From: Siphonodentalium dalli
Lineage: Eukaryota > Mollusca > Scaphopoda > Gadilida > Siphonodentaliidae
DNA length: 64,000 nt
Direction: 5' to 3'
NCBI GenBank assembly: GCA_032622095.1
Contig: CP136066.1
Span: 232,196,961 to 232,260,960 of the forward strand
Every line of letters begins with the position of its first letter. Positions within the stretch are counted from its first letter, which is position 1. Below are positions 10,113 through 19,832 of the stretch, piece by piece. A program made the position numbers and the translations under genes. The notes beneath the pieces are model-generated. The model saw nothing but the letters and a program-made list of their open reading frames with translations. It was not told the origin of the DNA and searched no databases.

Positions 10113-11068
10113 TCTCCCACCGCTTTAGCTCAATTTACTTCCTCCAATATCCATAAACAGGATCATATATTATATACCCACGGTTTTAATTATAGAATAT
10201 AAAATATATAATATATTAGTTTCGCGAATGACCAACTCAGAATTCCGTTAAAATAACAATAACAACCAGCACATATAACGAACATATAACGAACTCGGCC
10301 GTCTCGAACAATAACTATCAGTGTGATGCAGAAAGAAAATATCTATAAAAGTTGAAATATAAGACTTATCTTTTAAATTTGTTTATTGATAATTGACATA
10401 GCTTGTCACAAATCAAACATCAACATGATTGGCATAACAATGTAAAGGACAATAAACAAAATTGAAATTCCCGTTTTATCGGACTCGGCCTACTGGTCGC
10501 GTAGTTCGACTTTTAAATAAACGGAATTTCCAACTCTATAAATAAAAGCCCCACTGTTAATGTTAGCGCCCACAGATTTCTAATATCTCGAGAACAGAGT
10601 ACACCTGTGGTGTGAATAACTGAGCACAATGTGAGCCCAAGTGTGCCTTCAACAATACCGACTCGAGATCAGTGATCTGGAACTGAATGAATATACACCT
10701 GTACACATAATATGGAGGCAAATAGAAACATATATTAGAGGGCTTTCTTCATTAACTTGGATATGTAAAAATATGAGACTTATCAGATAAAGTATTAATA
10801 ATAATAATGCAGGGTTTCTGCTACAGGGGCAGCGGGTCCCTTTTAGGGTCTCTTTCCCTCACCCAAAGTTCCCCCCGATATATTCTCCTACCCGATTGAC
10901 AGATTAATGCCTATAAATATGTGTATCTGCCACTAACAGGGTGTAATAACTGATAATTTTATTTGCCTGCAAACGCTAATCAGAAAAAGAATACGTTTTG
11001 GGGCTACACACATGGACAGTTATGTTTGCCTTATTCTGAAAGATATCGAAGCAGACATCGCCAAAAGC
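10113..11068. other. Non-coding stretch
   Basis: No gene seen. It contains AT-rich palindromic runs (10165-10220) and a short ATA microsatellite (10796-10806). The phrase GGGTTTCTGCTA at about 10812 recurs in loose inverted form near 16675, beside the other LINE tail. Confidence 0.4.
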
Positions 11069-12124
11069 TATTATTATTATTATATATACGTTTAAAAATG
11101 CATCAGACATCAATTAGTTTCAATGCGCTTTACATAAAAAAGTTACACAAAAGTTCACAATAAAACAACAATTGGTCAAGAACTAAGAATTTAAAATACA
11201 GAGTAGGAGATTTTAAAAAGTGAGTCGTTAAATCTATACAGAGTGGTAAAAAATAATTAAAACTCAAATAAAAGGCATTGCACTTAAATATCTGATTTGA
11301 AGCTAACAAGTGGATGCATAATCTACTGTTTTTTATTTGTCTGTTGCAATTTGAAGCTCAGACGAATGTTGAGCGGCAGCCTGTTCCAAACAGATGTACT
11401 AGTAGCGACCTCCTGGAACGATCGGTGTCCATAGTTGTTACAATAGCAGGATATAGCGTGAGTCCAAGCTCCGACAGCTCGAACATTGACCACAAACATT
11501 TCTGATATGTAAGACCGATTTACTTGGCGGATAGAGTTATAGACAGTCACTGCTCATTTAAATTGGACAAGAAAACTGAAAGTCATTATGTGTCTTTGAT
11601 CAGAGTGTGTTATTCTGTCATATTTTAGATTGTTGCACATCAGCCTTGCACAGTTGTTAATAACAACATCTAGTCGTTGAATGTTATCTTGTGTAATGTT
11701 TGTCAGCAAAGAATTCAGACTGTCAACATGTGAAATCACAAGAGATAAGATAGCGCGCTTCATGGCCTCTTTACTTAGATGGCAGCAAACAAGCCGCAGA
11801 CACCTGAGATGGAAGTATGCTTTAACTGGAGCACGATGAAATTGTTGTGTCTCCAAGTCGAATATTGAATTGTTCATCTTTGTTGTTATTGGTGAATAGA
11901 GACAGAGCTTGGAGAGAATATCGAGATCACACAATAAGAAATTCTGATTTATCGTCATTTAACTTCAGTTTATTGCAATTGCCTTAGAGTATCCGTCAGC
12001 ATCCTTATGAGAAAACTCAATGTAAATTTGTGTGTCGATCTGCATATAGATGGTAATGGACAGAGTGACGACTCAGTATGCGCCTGAGAGGCAAAGTATA
12101 CACCAAAAATAAAAGAGGTCCAAG
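11069..12124 (-). mobile_element. CR1/L2-like LINE copy 1, 3' part: end of reverse transcriptase and tail
   Basis: On the minus strand, GPLLFLVYTL (near 12110) leads to a YAD motif at 12035-12046. The YADD box is frameshifted here (YADR). Then come HLRCLRLVCCHLSKEAMKRA, a LVISHVDSLNSLL block (about 11690-11760), and the C-terminal signature SVWNRLPLNIR (near 11360). These follow the usual order of the RT thumb and C-terminus in CR1/L2/Rex-type LINEs. The 3' end carries GCGCTTTACATA and an A/T trinucleotide tail at 11069-11084. Several stops and frameshifts make it a fossil. Its 5' part continues at 14997 beyond an inserted element. Confidence 0.85.
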
Positions 12125-12171
12125 TAGTGTTCAAACGACTCTGGGAATCTGGAGTCGACTAGTGAGTCGAC

Positions 12172-13133
12172 CAAGCCTGGATATAAGAGGTCGGACACGG
12201 TCATTGACCGAGCCAAATACACTGATGACCGGCGCCGCCTTATTATCGTCCTTCAGTTTGTCCGGCGCCCATTATCTTCACAAAAAATATATAATTAAGG
12301 GGAAAACAACAAGTAGATGTATTATCCGCGGCAAAGACATTCAATTACCACTACTGTGCACTAAATATCAAATCCCCCCACCGATACAACGCATTTTACC
12401 GAAAACATGTTAATGATCCGTTCCGTATACAGGACCTATAAATGTAATTTTATTGCAACCTCTAACCTAAATTGTCCACGATTGATGATTGATCGCAAAC
12501 TGCGTATTATCGCTGCCTTCACATAATGACAATTTTATTATCCATCTTCACGTCCACACTATTTACGACTTTCTATTTTTAGAACGTGAAAAACCCAGAA
12601 AAAATGGCTGCCACTGGGGGGGAAACTCCAACCAAGAAATACACTTCGTCGTGTTTTTCTCGTTTGACGTAAGATACACGGAGATATCACAAGTTAAATC
12701 AGCACAAGTGTAATATATTCCACAAGTTAAGGGTGTTAGTTGGAGATTTAGCGGAAGAAATTCCGAAAAAATTCATACCGGGTAGTTTTTAAATCGCCGC
12801 GTTTTGAAACATGGCACATCAATGAATCTAATTTGTGCAATGGAATGGGCTAAAAAACAACTAATTGCTGCTATTTATTGATACCAGGTAAATGACAGAC
12901 ACACTTTTCAAATGTCAGACGCCAAATCTTTGGTGCCTGTCATTTTGTCAGACACTCAAAAAAAATTGAATCAATGAATCTAATTTGTGCAATGGAATGG
13001 GCTAAAAAACAACTAATTGCTGCTATTTATTGATACCAGGTAAATGACAGACACACTTTTCAAATGTCAGACGCCAAATCTTTGGTGCCTGTCATTTTGT
13101 CAGACACTCAAAAAAAATTTATATCCAGGCTTG
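12172..13133. mobile_element. Nested hAT-like element (962 bp)
   Basis: Inverted ends CAAGCCTGGATATA (12172-12185) and TATATCCAGGCTTG (13120-13133) are perfect. The 8-bp duplication GAGTCGAC lies at 12164-12171 and 13134-13141. The CA...TG ends and 8-bp duplication again suggest hAT. Its left 340 bp recurs at 41353-41690. It contains a 152-bp internal tandem duplication near its right end and codes for nothing recognisable. Confidence 0.85.
12818..13119 (+). repeat. 152-bp direct tandem duplication
   Basis: Two near-identical copies start ATCAATGAATCTAATTTGTG at 12818 and 12970, and each ends in CACTCAAAAAAAATT. The near-absence of differences implies a recent duplication or a slippage event inside the nested element. 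Confidence 0.92.
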
Positions 13134-13404
13134 GAGTCGACCAATTACATCACCAACCTTATACTAATGAAACACATGTGAAAGAAAATTACAAATTCCG
13201 TGCCATCATCACAATATTTACACTCTACTGTGATCGGAGAATTGAATCACGTGACACGTCATGTGGTTTTGTTGTTACTTCCCTGCCAGGGTATAGGAAA
13301 CAAGAGGTGGCATCAGAGATGCTGTGTCTCGTTTTCGGTGGCTTACCGCCGGTGGCTACCGCCAATTGGTGTGCATCAGTATCGGTAGACTAATTAATAG
13401 GTAA

Positions 13405-14375
13405 AATCGAAAAATGATTAATTAAGGGCCATAACTCCATCAAATTTTATCGGGCCAGGCTGGTTTTCGAACTCGTCCGAAATATTCTTGGCAAGTATGT
13501 CTATTCCAAATTTTAAACAAATCGGAGGACGTTTGTTGAAGTTATCGCGCTAACGAGCTAAAAATTCACGAAAAATGACTAATTAAGGGCCATAACTCTT
13601 ATCAAATTTTATTGGGCCAGGCTGGTTTTCGAACTCGTCCAGGATATTATTGGAAGACACTTATATACCAAATTTTAGTTGAATCGGATGACGTTTGTTG
13701 AAGTTATCGTGCTAACGAGCTGAAAATTCGTGAAAAATGACTAATTAAGGGCCATAACTCATCAAATTTTATCGGACCAGGCCGGTTTTCGAACTCATCC
13801 GAGATATTCTTGGGAGACACCTATATACAAAATTTCAATCAAATCGGATAACGTTTGTTGAAGTTATCGCGCTAACGAGCTGAAAATTCGTGAAAAATGA
13901 CTAATTAAGGGCCATAACTCTATCAAATTTGATCGGACCTGGCCGGTTTTCGAACTCATCCGAGATATTCTTGGGAGACACCTATATACCAAATTTCAAT
14001 CAAATCGGATAACGTTTGTTGAAGTTATCGCGCTAACGAGCTGAAAATTCGTGAAAAATGACTAATTAAGGGCCATAACTCTATCAAATTTTATCGGACG
14101 AGGCCGGTTTTCGAACTCATCCGAGATATTCTTGGGAGACACCTATTTACCAAATTTCAATCAAATCAGATAACGCTTGTTGAAGTTATCGCGCTAACGA
14201 GCTGAAAATTCGTGAAAAATGACTAATTAAGGGCCATAACTCTATCAAATTTTATCGGACCAGGCCGGTTTTCGAACTCATCCGAGATATTCTTGGGAGA
14301 CACCTATATACCAAATTTGAATCAAATCGGATAACGTTTGTTGAAGTTATCGCGCTAACAAGCTGAAAATTCAAA
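13405..14375 (+). repeat. About 160-bp satellite, 6 units
   Basis: Units begin near 13414, 13577, 13739, 13899, 14059 and 14219. Each contains TAATTAAGGGCCATAACTC, CCGGTTTTCGAACTCATCCG, ATATTCTTGGGAGACACCTA and AAGTTATCGCGCTAACGAGC. Later units are more alike than the first two. A seventh partial GGGCCATAACTC module follows at 14375 and leads into the GC-rich tract. Confidence 0.93.
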
Positions 14376-14512
14376 GGGCCATAACTCTGTAATAAATGTG
14401 CGGACGAACCCGATTTTTTGTCTGCAGCTTACGTGCATGGATATGTACTCACACACCAAAAATTATTTTAATCCGTCAATAAACGGTTGAGTTATAAGCA
14501 AAACTTGTGTGA

Positions 14513-14566
14513 CGCCCGCCCGCCCGCCCGCCCCGCCCGCCGTCCGCCGCCCGCCCACCGTCCCCC
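14513..14566 (+). repeat. GC-rich (CCGCC)n-type simple repeat
   Basis: An abrupt run of CGCCCGCCCGCCCGCC-like sequence, including CCGTCCGCCGCCCGCCCACC, in AT-rich surroundings. It occupies the position where other modules in this window carry GGAC repeats. Confidence 0.9.
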
Positions 14567-14996
14567 ATCAAACTATAAGTCGAGTTTTGGAAAAAAACTC
14601 GACTAATAAACGATACTCAGTCTCAAGAGTCAGCTCAAAATAAAAACAAAAACAAAAGAATACACACACACTGTGTGACACACATTATAATGATTATATA
14701 TGTACGATGATGCGTACATAGGCCTACTTTGTAAGTTGCCATAACTTCCGTAAGGCGTACGTAGCAAGCGGAGAGTTAAGACTCAGTTAGAATCGACGAA
14801 CACTTTGGAAAGCTTCTTGAACATAGACTAGCTATCTTTGCTGCTTTTCTGACCCACATTTAGTGAAACCATGCATTGTCAAGGCCAGCTGATGAGATTA
14901 TATACTGTATTCCGACTAGTCGACTGTGGAAGTTAGAGTCGATTTTCCGACAAACAAACGTCGACAATTATTTGTCGACTAATCGTTTGAACACTA

Positions 14997-16130
14997 GGTC
15001 CAAGGATTTATCCCTGTGGCACACCCACATCAAGAGCAACCTCCGTGGAAACAGACATTTATTGGCGCATTTTGGTAACTGGGCATTCTCCACTTTGGTC
15101 AACAGCTTAACACCCTCGAATATCTGCTTTTGGTTGGCATCAGTGAATCAAGTCTCAAAGAATGCTGTCTTGGCAAAATTTAACAGAAAGTTTATGCTGA
15201 TGTTTTTTGGCATTGGAAACAACAGTGAACCATGGGTTATAACGTCTGCCCACTTTGACTTGCTTCATCGGAATCATATTATCCAGAATAGCTGTTATGG
15301 AAGAATTATAAGAAAGTATATCAACTATCGTGTCCATATTCTCTTCGATCATGTTGGAGACAAGCTCAATGTTGAGAGTTTTGAATGGTCTCCTCAATAC
15401 AGACTGCATCTGTTCGACTTGATGTGGAACAGAGACTGACCATTTGCATGTGACAGCATGGTGGTCAGACCTAAAGAAACATTTATCAAGAATTTCTACA
15501 TTTGCGATACGGTAATTGTCAGACGATATCAAATGATCTAAAGTGTGACCGGTATGTGGTATCTCACTCGAGCATCTTGTGCAACCCGAAACATGCTGAG
15601 TAAGTATCTTCGCATCGATAATTTTTTGCTATTTCGCAGTGTATGAATTAGAAACATCACCCATGTCGCTGTTGATGTCCCCAACGATTAGAAATGGTAC
15701 GGGGAAACATATATAGTGACTGACAAGTTTTTCAAACTCCTTTAGGAATTCGCCGATCCTACACCCTCCTGGTTTATCTGGGGTCGGTGGTATATAATAA
15801 TTAGCCGCAGGTATTCTGTTCCTGTTTTAGTGGCAAATTTACACAATACAACCATGTGTTCAAAATGGTTATATGAATCCACACTGTCACATTGGATTTG
15901 AATACACTTGCAAGTAAAATATCCCGATACCCGCACCACGATTGGCACCCTTCCGTGAACAGAACACGGCATTGAAATTTGACAGACATGCTGCAATGGT
16001 GGTAGGATCTTCCTCTCCCTCTAGAAGCCAGGTCTCACATACTGCTATGAACTCGCACACCTTTTCGGTTTTATTCACAATTGATCTTGTGTTAAGGGTA
16101 ACGAGTTTATATTTATTGATAGGATAGTGT
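14997..16130 (-). mobile_element. CR1/L2-like LINE copy 1, 5' part: endonuclease and start of reverse transcriptase
   Basis: Reading on the minus strand: TLNTRSIVNK (about 16105-16075), CETWL (16025-16039), a GAGIGIFY block (about 15915-15940), LIVGDINSDMGD (about 15660-15700), then LDHLISSDN and SDHHAV (15452-15469). These are ordered motifs of an APE-type endonuclease. At 15008-15022 it reads VPQG followed by a stop, then ILGP, the conserved RT palm turn. Most of the RT fingers are missing between the endonuclease end and VPQG, so the copy was internally deleted before the hAT insertion split it. Frameshifts are present throughout. The plus-strand open frame at 14876-15439 is an antisense artefact of this copy. 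Confidence 0.87.
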
Positions 16131-16687
16131 GGTTGATTCTACATCGTTTAATACATTGCAATTACGTTCTCAACTAACACACTGTTCTGACTGGTTCTGA
16201 TTAATAATTATGTAGATGAGATCCAGATATTAGCCACTGAAAAATAATTAATATGAATATTCCATGGCATAACATGTTGTAATGAATGTAGTGATGTTGG
16301 ACGGCAAAATAAATTGTGAATTTTAACAATTTTCTCTACCATTGATGGCGGAAAATAGTCAGTACACTTATTTTACACTCAAATTTAACTTTGACTTTTT
16401 GTCGCAGTTTACGGTACCTACATGTATCAACGTTTATATGTCGTGCCATATAACAACATTCTTACATTAACCCTTCAAATTGTCAAAAATAAAACACCAT
16501 AATATTATTCCTTGATTTCATCTACTTCATGTACTTACATGTATATAACCGTTGATATTCAGCACTTGGCTTTAATTTATGGACTGACTTACTAAATACT
16601 ATTACATATAAATATTCATAATTTGTTGATTGATTTGAGATTTCCCCCAGTGGCCCAGCATTCCCCAAACCCTTAGCAGAAACTCTG
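16131..16687. other. Non-coding stretch between two LINE copies
   Basis: AT-rich. I see no exon, inverted repeat or known repeat module. Confidence 0.45.
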
Positions 16688-17035
16688 AATAATAATAATA
16701 ATTCTTATATAGTGCTTATATATCAAAGTATTGAGCCCTAAGCGCTTTACATGAGAAATAGACATTTAAAACATGTATAAAAAACAACCTATGAAATACA
16801 TCTGATCAATGAGTCACTGTTTATCCTTTCCTTGATTCTTTGGATACCTGCGTATAAATAGGTGAGTTTTTTTAATGCTGACTTGAAATCTGGCAATGAA
16901 CTAGAGTCCTGAATGGCCTTTGGCAGTGAATTCCAGATGTTAGGCCATACAATTTTAAAAGCCTGGTCACCGACAGTAATAAGGTTAGCCCATTGAGGTG
17001 CAAGGCTTTTTAAAACACATATTACAACCATAGTC

Positions 17036-17387
17036 CGGGTTGTGGCTGAGGTAGGTGTCACCCGGAGATGGAGAAATTCCCATGTTGATTTTCCATTTCT
17101 GGGTACCATTCTACATCAGAATTTCTGAGGTGTATGGGGCAAAGCCTGAAAGTTTTTTTTTAAATGGTCAAAATCATGTCAAAATTGCTTGAATATGGCT
17201 ATATTCTAAAAAATCAATCTATGATAGTTAAAATTGTGATAAATGAAACGAAACATCCACCTAACTGACCTCAATTAGTCTACTTATCATGAGCAAAAAG
17301 AAATAGATGTAGAATCGTACCCAGAAATAGAAAATCAACATGGGAATTTCTCCATCTCCGGGTGACACCTACCTCAGCCACAACCCG
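17036..17387. mobile_element. 352-bp MITE with about 80-bp inverted ends, inside LINE copy 2
   Basis: Arms 17036-17115 and about 17308-17387 begin CGGGTTGTGGCTGAGGTAGG and differ at only about two positions across nearly 80 bp. The 3 bp GTC flank it on both sides (17033-17035 and 17388-17390), and LINE sequence resumes outside. The very similar arms suggest a fairly young insertion. No coding capacity. Confidence 0.88.
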
Positions 17388-17995
17388 GTCTACCAGGAAT
17401 GTATGGGTAAATGAGCTCGGTCATTTATGATGGAATGGTCTCAGAGCTCTGCATCCTTATGTAAGCAATTGTGGTGATTTTGGAGGAAATAAGATCCACA
17501 ATAGGCAGCCAATGTAACTTTAATCTAATACATGTAGAAACATCACTGTTTCCTTTTTTCTGTCCTAACACAATTCTGGTTGCACAGTCTTGGAGGCGTT
17601 ATAACCGTGCAAGTTAATAATAGGCAACAAGAAACAGAAGAGTGTTGCAGTAGTCCAATTTGGTGACAAAGGAGATGGCCATTCTTTTTATAGCTTCAGC
17701 TGTGAGGTAACGATGAATCATGAAGAAGATAGATTTGCAGACATGATCAATTTGTTTTGTCCGGTGGGAGGTGTACGCTGAGATTCCTAACACATTTGGC
17801 AGAGATTATGGAATGATAATTTAATTCAATCTTAGTAATGTTCAGAGTGTTGATAATTTATGGTCTAGCAGTCAGTTTGAGGTAATCCAATCCTTAACAA
17901 CTAGAAAACAAAGTTTGATGTGACAAGAGTCGTGACTTCATCAGGTTGTCCAGAAAGGTATAGTTGTGAGTCGTCCGCATACATGTGCACATATA

Positions 17996-18619
17996 GGTAG
18001 CAATACACGATTTCCAGCAATTTTGCCAACCTGGGAGGGAGTACTGTACTTCAAATCAATGCTAAGCCATTATCGTTGGCATATATCCCATCAAGCATGT
18101 TTTAATTTCGATATAAATTTTAGGTGTAATCATTTAAATGTACTTTTGGTTCTTCGTACATTTGTCATTGAGTTTGCACACACAAACCGCTCAATTTTAC
18201 CCATTTTTTTTACTCAAATTGGCCATTTTCAACACAAAAACAGACCATGATAGAGCGAATGTCAGTAAATAAGATTCTTCCACCTGATACAGCTGAGAAA
18301 TATTTGAAATAGAAATAAGTTATCGTATCAATTTGAAAAAAAAAGTCTTGCGAGCCCAGATGACAGAATTCAGGGGAGAGAAATCGGGCTATTTTCCTGT
18401 AATCAATAACACGGAGTTGGCCTTCACTGAATACGAAAACCCTGTTGCGTATCCAAATTTTTAACTTTTTTGAGAACTTTCCCAGTTTTGTAAAATAAAT
18501 AAACCTTCAAACCAGTAATAACACATTTAACGCAGGCTACATCTATTGTTATGCCCCCCAGATACTTATATTTCTATTTTTCAGACCCCCTACAACCCCT
18601 AAAATCATGTACTGCTACC
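17996..18619. mobile_element. 624-bp MITE inside LINE copy 2, next to YADD
   Basis: Imperfect inverted ends GGTAGCAATACACGATTT on the left and, reading in from the right, GGTAGCAGTACATGATTTT. The 3 bp ATA flank both sides (17993-17995 and 18620-18622). It interrupts the LINE just before HMYADD. The 94-codon open frame at 17966-18250 spans the junction and is not a gene. Confidence 0.78.
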
Positions 18620-18851
18620 ATAGTCCATGCAAACGATTGAATGAACCAAGAGGTTTGTTGTACAGGAGGTAAAGTGTGGGTCCAAATTCAATCATATAGG
18701 ACTTGGATAGTTGGCTTCCAATGAGAACCCTCTGTTGGTGGTCAGTGAGGTAGGATGAGAACCACTTGGTGATTGTTTCAGATATACCATATATACGAAA
18801 GTTCAAGCCACCTGGGTAGAATTTTATGATAAAGGGTGTGAAATGCTGCAC

Positions 18852-19221
18852 TCAGAGCTAGTAGACAAAGAATAGATGCAAGTCCATCATTTAGAAGATC
18901 AGAGGTGATACTGATCAGGACAGTCTGTACTGTGTCTCGCACAATAGGCTGACGGACGAGGGTTCCCAGCGAGGCTGACTTCGCACAGGGCTGACTTTTC
19001 CTGGGCCGACTTCTCTGCTACTGACTTTGTTTTGGGCCAACTTTGTAGCGGGACAGACTTCTCCTGTTCCACCAGAAGTTATGGGCATCATTACCAGGCC
19101 CACCCTGGACTCTTGTAGCCCCTTTGGGTCACAATAATATTCCACTGGTTTGGAAGATGCCATCATAAATGGTTTAATCCTGGGGCTTCAGAACACAGTA
19201 AGTCCATCTATTAGGCCTTAC
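18852..19221. repeat. Degenerate short repeats, no exon recognised
   Basis: At about 18947-19055 there are five or six imperfect copies of a roughly 20-bp phrase built on GGCTGACTT/GGGCCGACTTCT. The 83-codon minus-strand open frame here translates those repeats and shows no known domain. Confidence 0.5.
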
Positions 19222-19327
19222 CATCCTTGACTTCTGATGACACAATGTCTCCGTCCTCATCACCCTGTGCTTCCTCCTCCTCCTTAACATCCATCCTGGC
19301 CAGACCATGATGTGCATCTTGCTCTTT
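19222..19327 (-). CDS. Candidate internal exon, acidic, family unknown
   Basis: On the minus strand a pyrimidine-rich acceptor ending CTACTTTCAG (CAG at 19330-19328) precedes 106 bp, followed by donor GTAAGG (19221-19216). In the frame starting at the acceptor it encodes 35 residues plus one base: KEQDAHHGLARMD, then VKEEEEAQGDEDGD, then IVSSEVKD. This is a strongly acidic linker. A second frame is open but encodes an unlikely Arg/Trp-rich peptide. Strand matches the FYVE exon. Its end phase (1) does not join directly to the phase-0 FYVE exon, so at least one further exon would be needed between them if they belong to one gene. Exon status is inferred from splice signals only. Confidence 0.55.
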
Positions 19328-19832
19328 CTGAAAGTAGATTGAGAAATAAACATTTGACAAGTCCCATTGCGGTGACTTGTACCTGGTATATATACCATTT
19401 GTAGCACAATATTAACTGGAACATATTTTTCCATGAAAACCTGTGTGATCCGATTTGTTCAGAGTAAATTTCAACACAGCATCTCTCAGTCAAAATTTCT
19501 GAGCTGATTGTAACAAAGTTGATTAATAATAACCAGTCACCTGATCAGCATCACACCGTGTAATCAGATCAATGTGGTTCGAAAGGATTTCCACCTCACG
19601 GTCGTTGGCCATCTACTAATGATACGTATTTTTAGTCAAATGTTTACATGCGGTATATTTTTTTAAACAGATGGAGCGGTAATTAATTAACAAGGCAATT
19701 AATTATATAACTCTTTCATGCCATTAGTTAGAAGAGATATTCAGTTGTGGGCTCATCAATGGAAATAGTGCTGAGAACTACGCTTTCATGAAAATGACCT
19801 CACAACAGAATGCAACACCACAGAATGTAGGA
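19328..19832. other. Non-coding (presumed intron)
   Basis: No second exon with good splice sites seen on either strand. The 19284-19493 minus open frame reads across the acceptor of the neighbouring exon candidate. Confidence 0.5.

Larger units (their letters stand above)
12125..14996. mobile_element. hAT-like non-autonomous element (2.87 kb) inserted in LINE copy 1
   Basis: Terminal inverted repeats TAGTGTTCAAACGA (12125-12138) and TCGTTTGAACACTA (14983-14996) are exact complements. The same 8 bp, GGTCCAAG, flank it at 12117-12124 and 14997-15004. The flanks are LINE reverse transcriptase codons that become continuous when the insertion and one duplicate are removed. An 8-bp duplication with short inverted ends points to the hAT superfamily. 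No transposase is visible. Cargo is a second hAT-like element, a six-unit 160-bp satellite and a GC-rich simple repeat. Confidence 0.88.
16688..18851 (-). mobile_element. CR1/L2-like LINE copy 2, reverse transcriptase fragment and tail
   Basis: Minus-strand order: KWFSSYLTDHQQRVLIG (about 18730-18785), a damaged palm without the VPQG turn, an intact YADD (17970-17981), a TKLDYCNTLLF block (about 17640-17690), LHWLPIVDL (about 17480-17520), then the C-terminal IWNSLPKAIQDSSSLPDFKS (about 16870-16945). It ends in CCCTAAGCGCTTTACAT and an ATA/AAT tail at 16688-16704. Two different small inverted-repeat elements interrupt it. Stops and deletions show that it is dead. Confidence 0.85.

Noticed and set aside
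12172-13133. Mutator-like assignment from an apparent 9-bp duplication
   Set aside because: Shifting the border by one base gives longer perfect inverted ends (CAAGCC...GGCTTG) and an exact 8-bp duplication, which fits hAT better.
13405-14375. CRISPR-like regular repeat array
   Set aside because: The 160-bp units are contiguous with no unique spacers, and the sequence is eukaryotic.
14876-15439. Longest plus-strand open frame (187 codons)
   Set aside because: It is antisense to the LINE endonuclease, whose ordered motifs are on the minus strand, and it shows no domain of its own.
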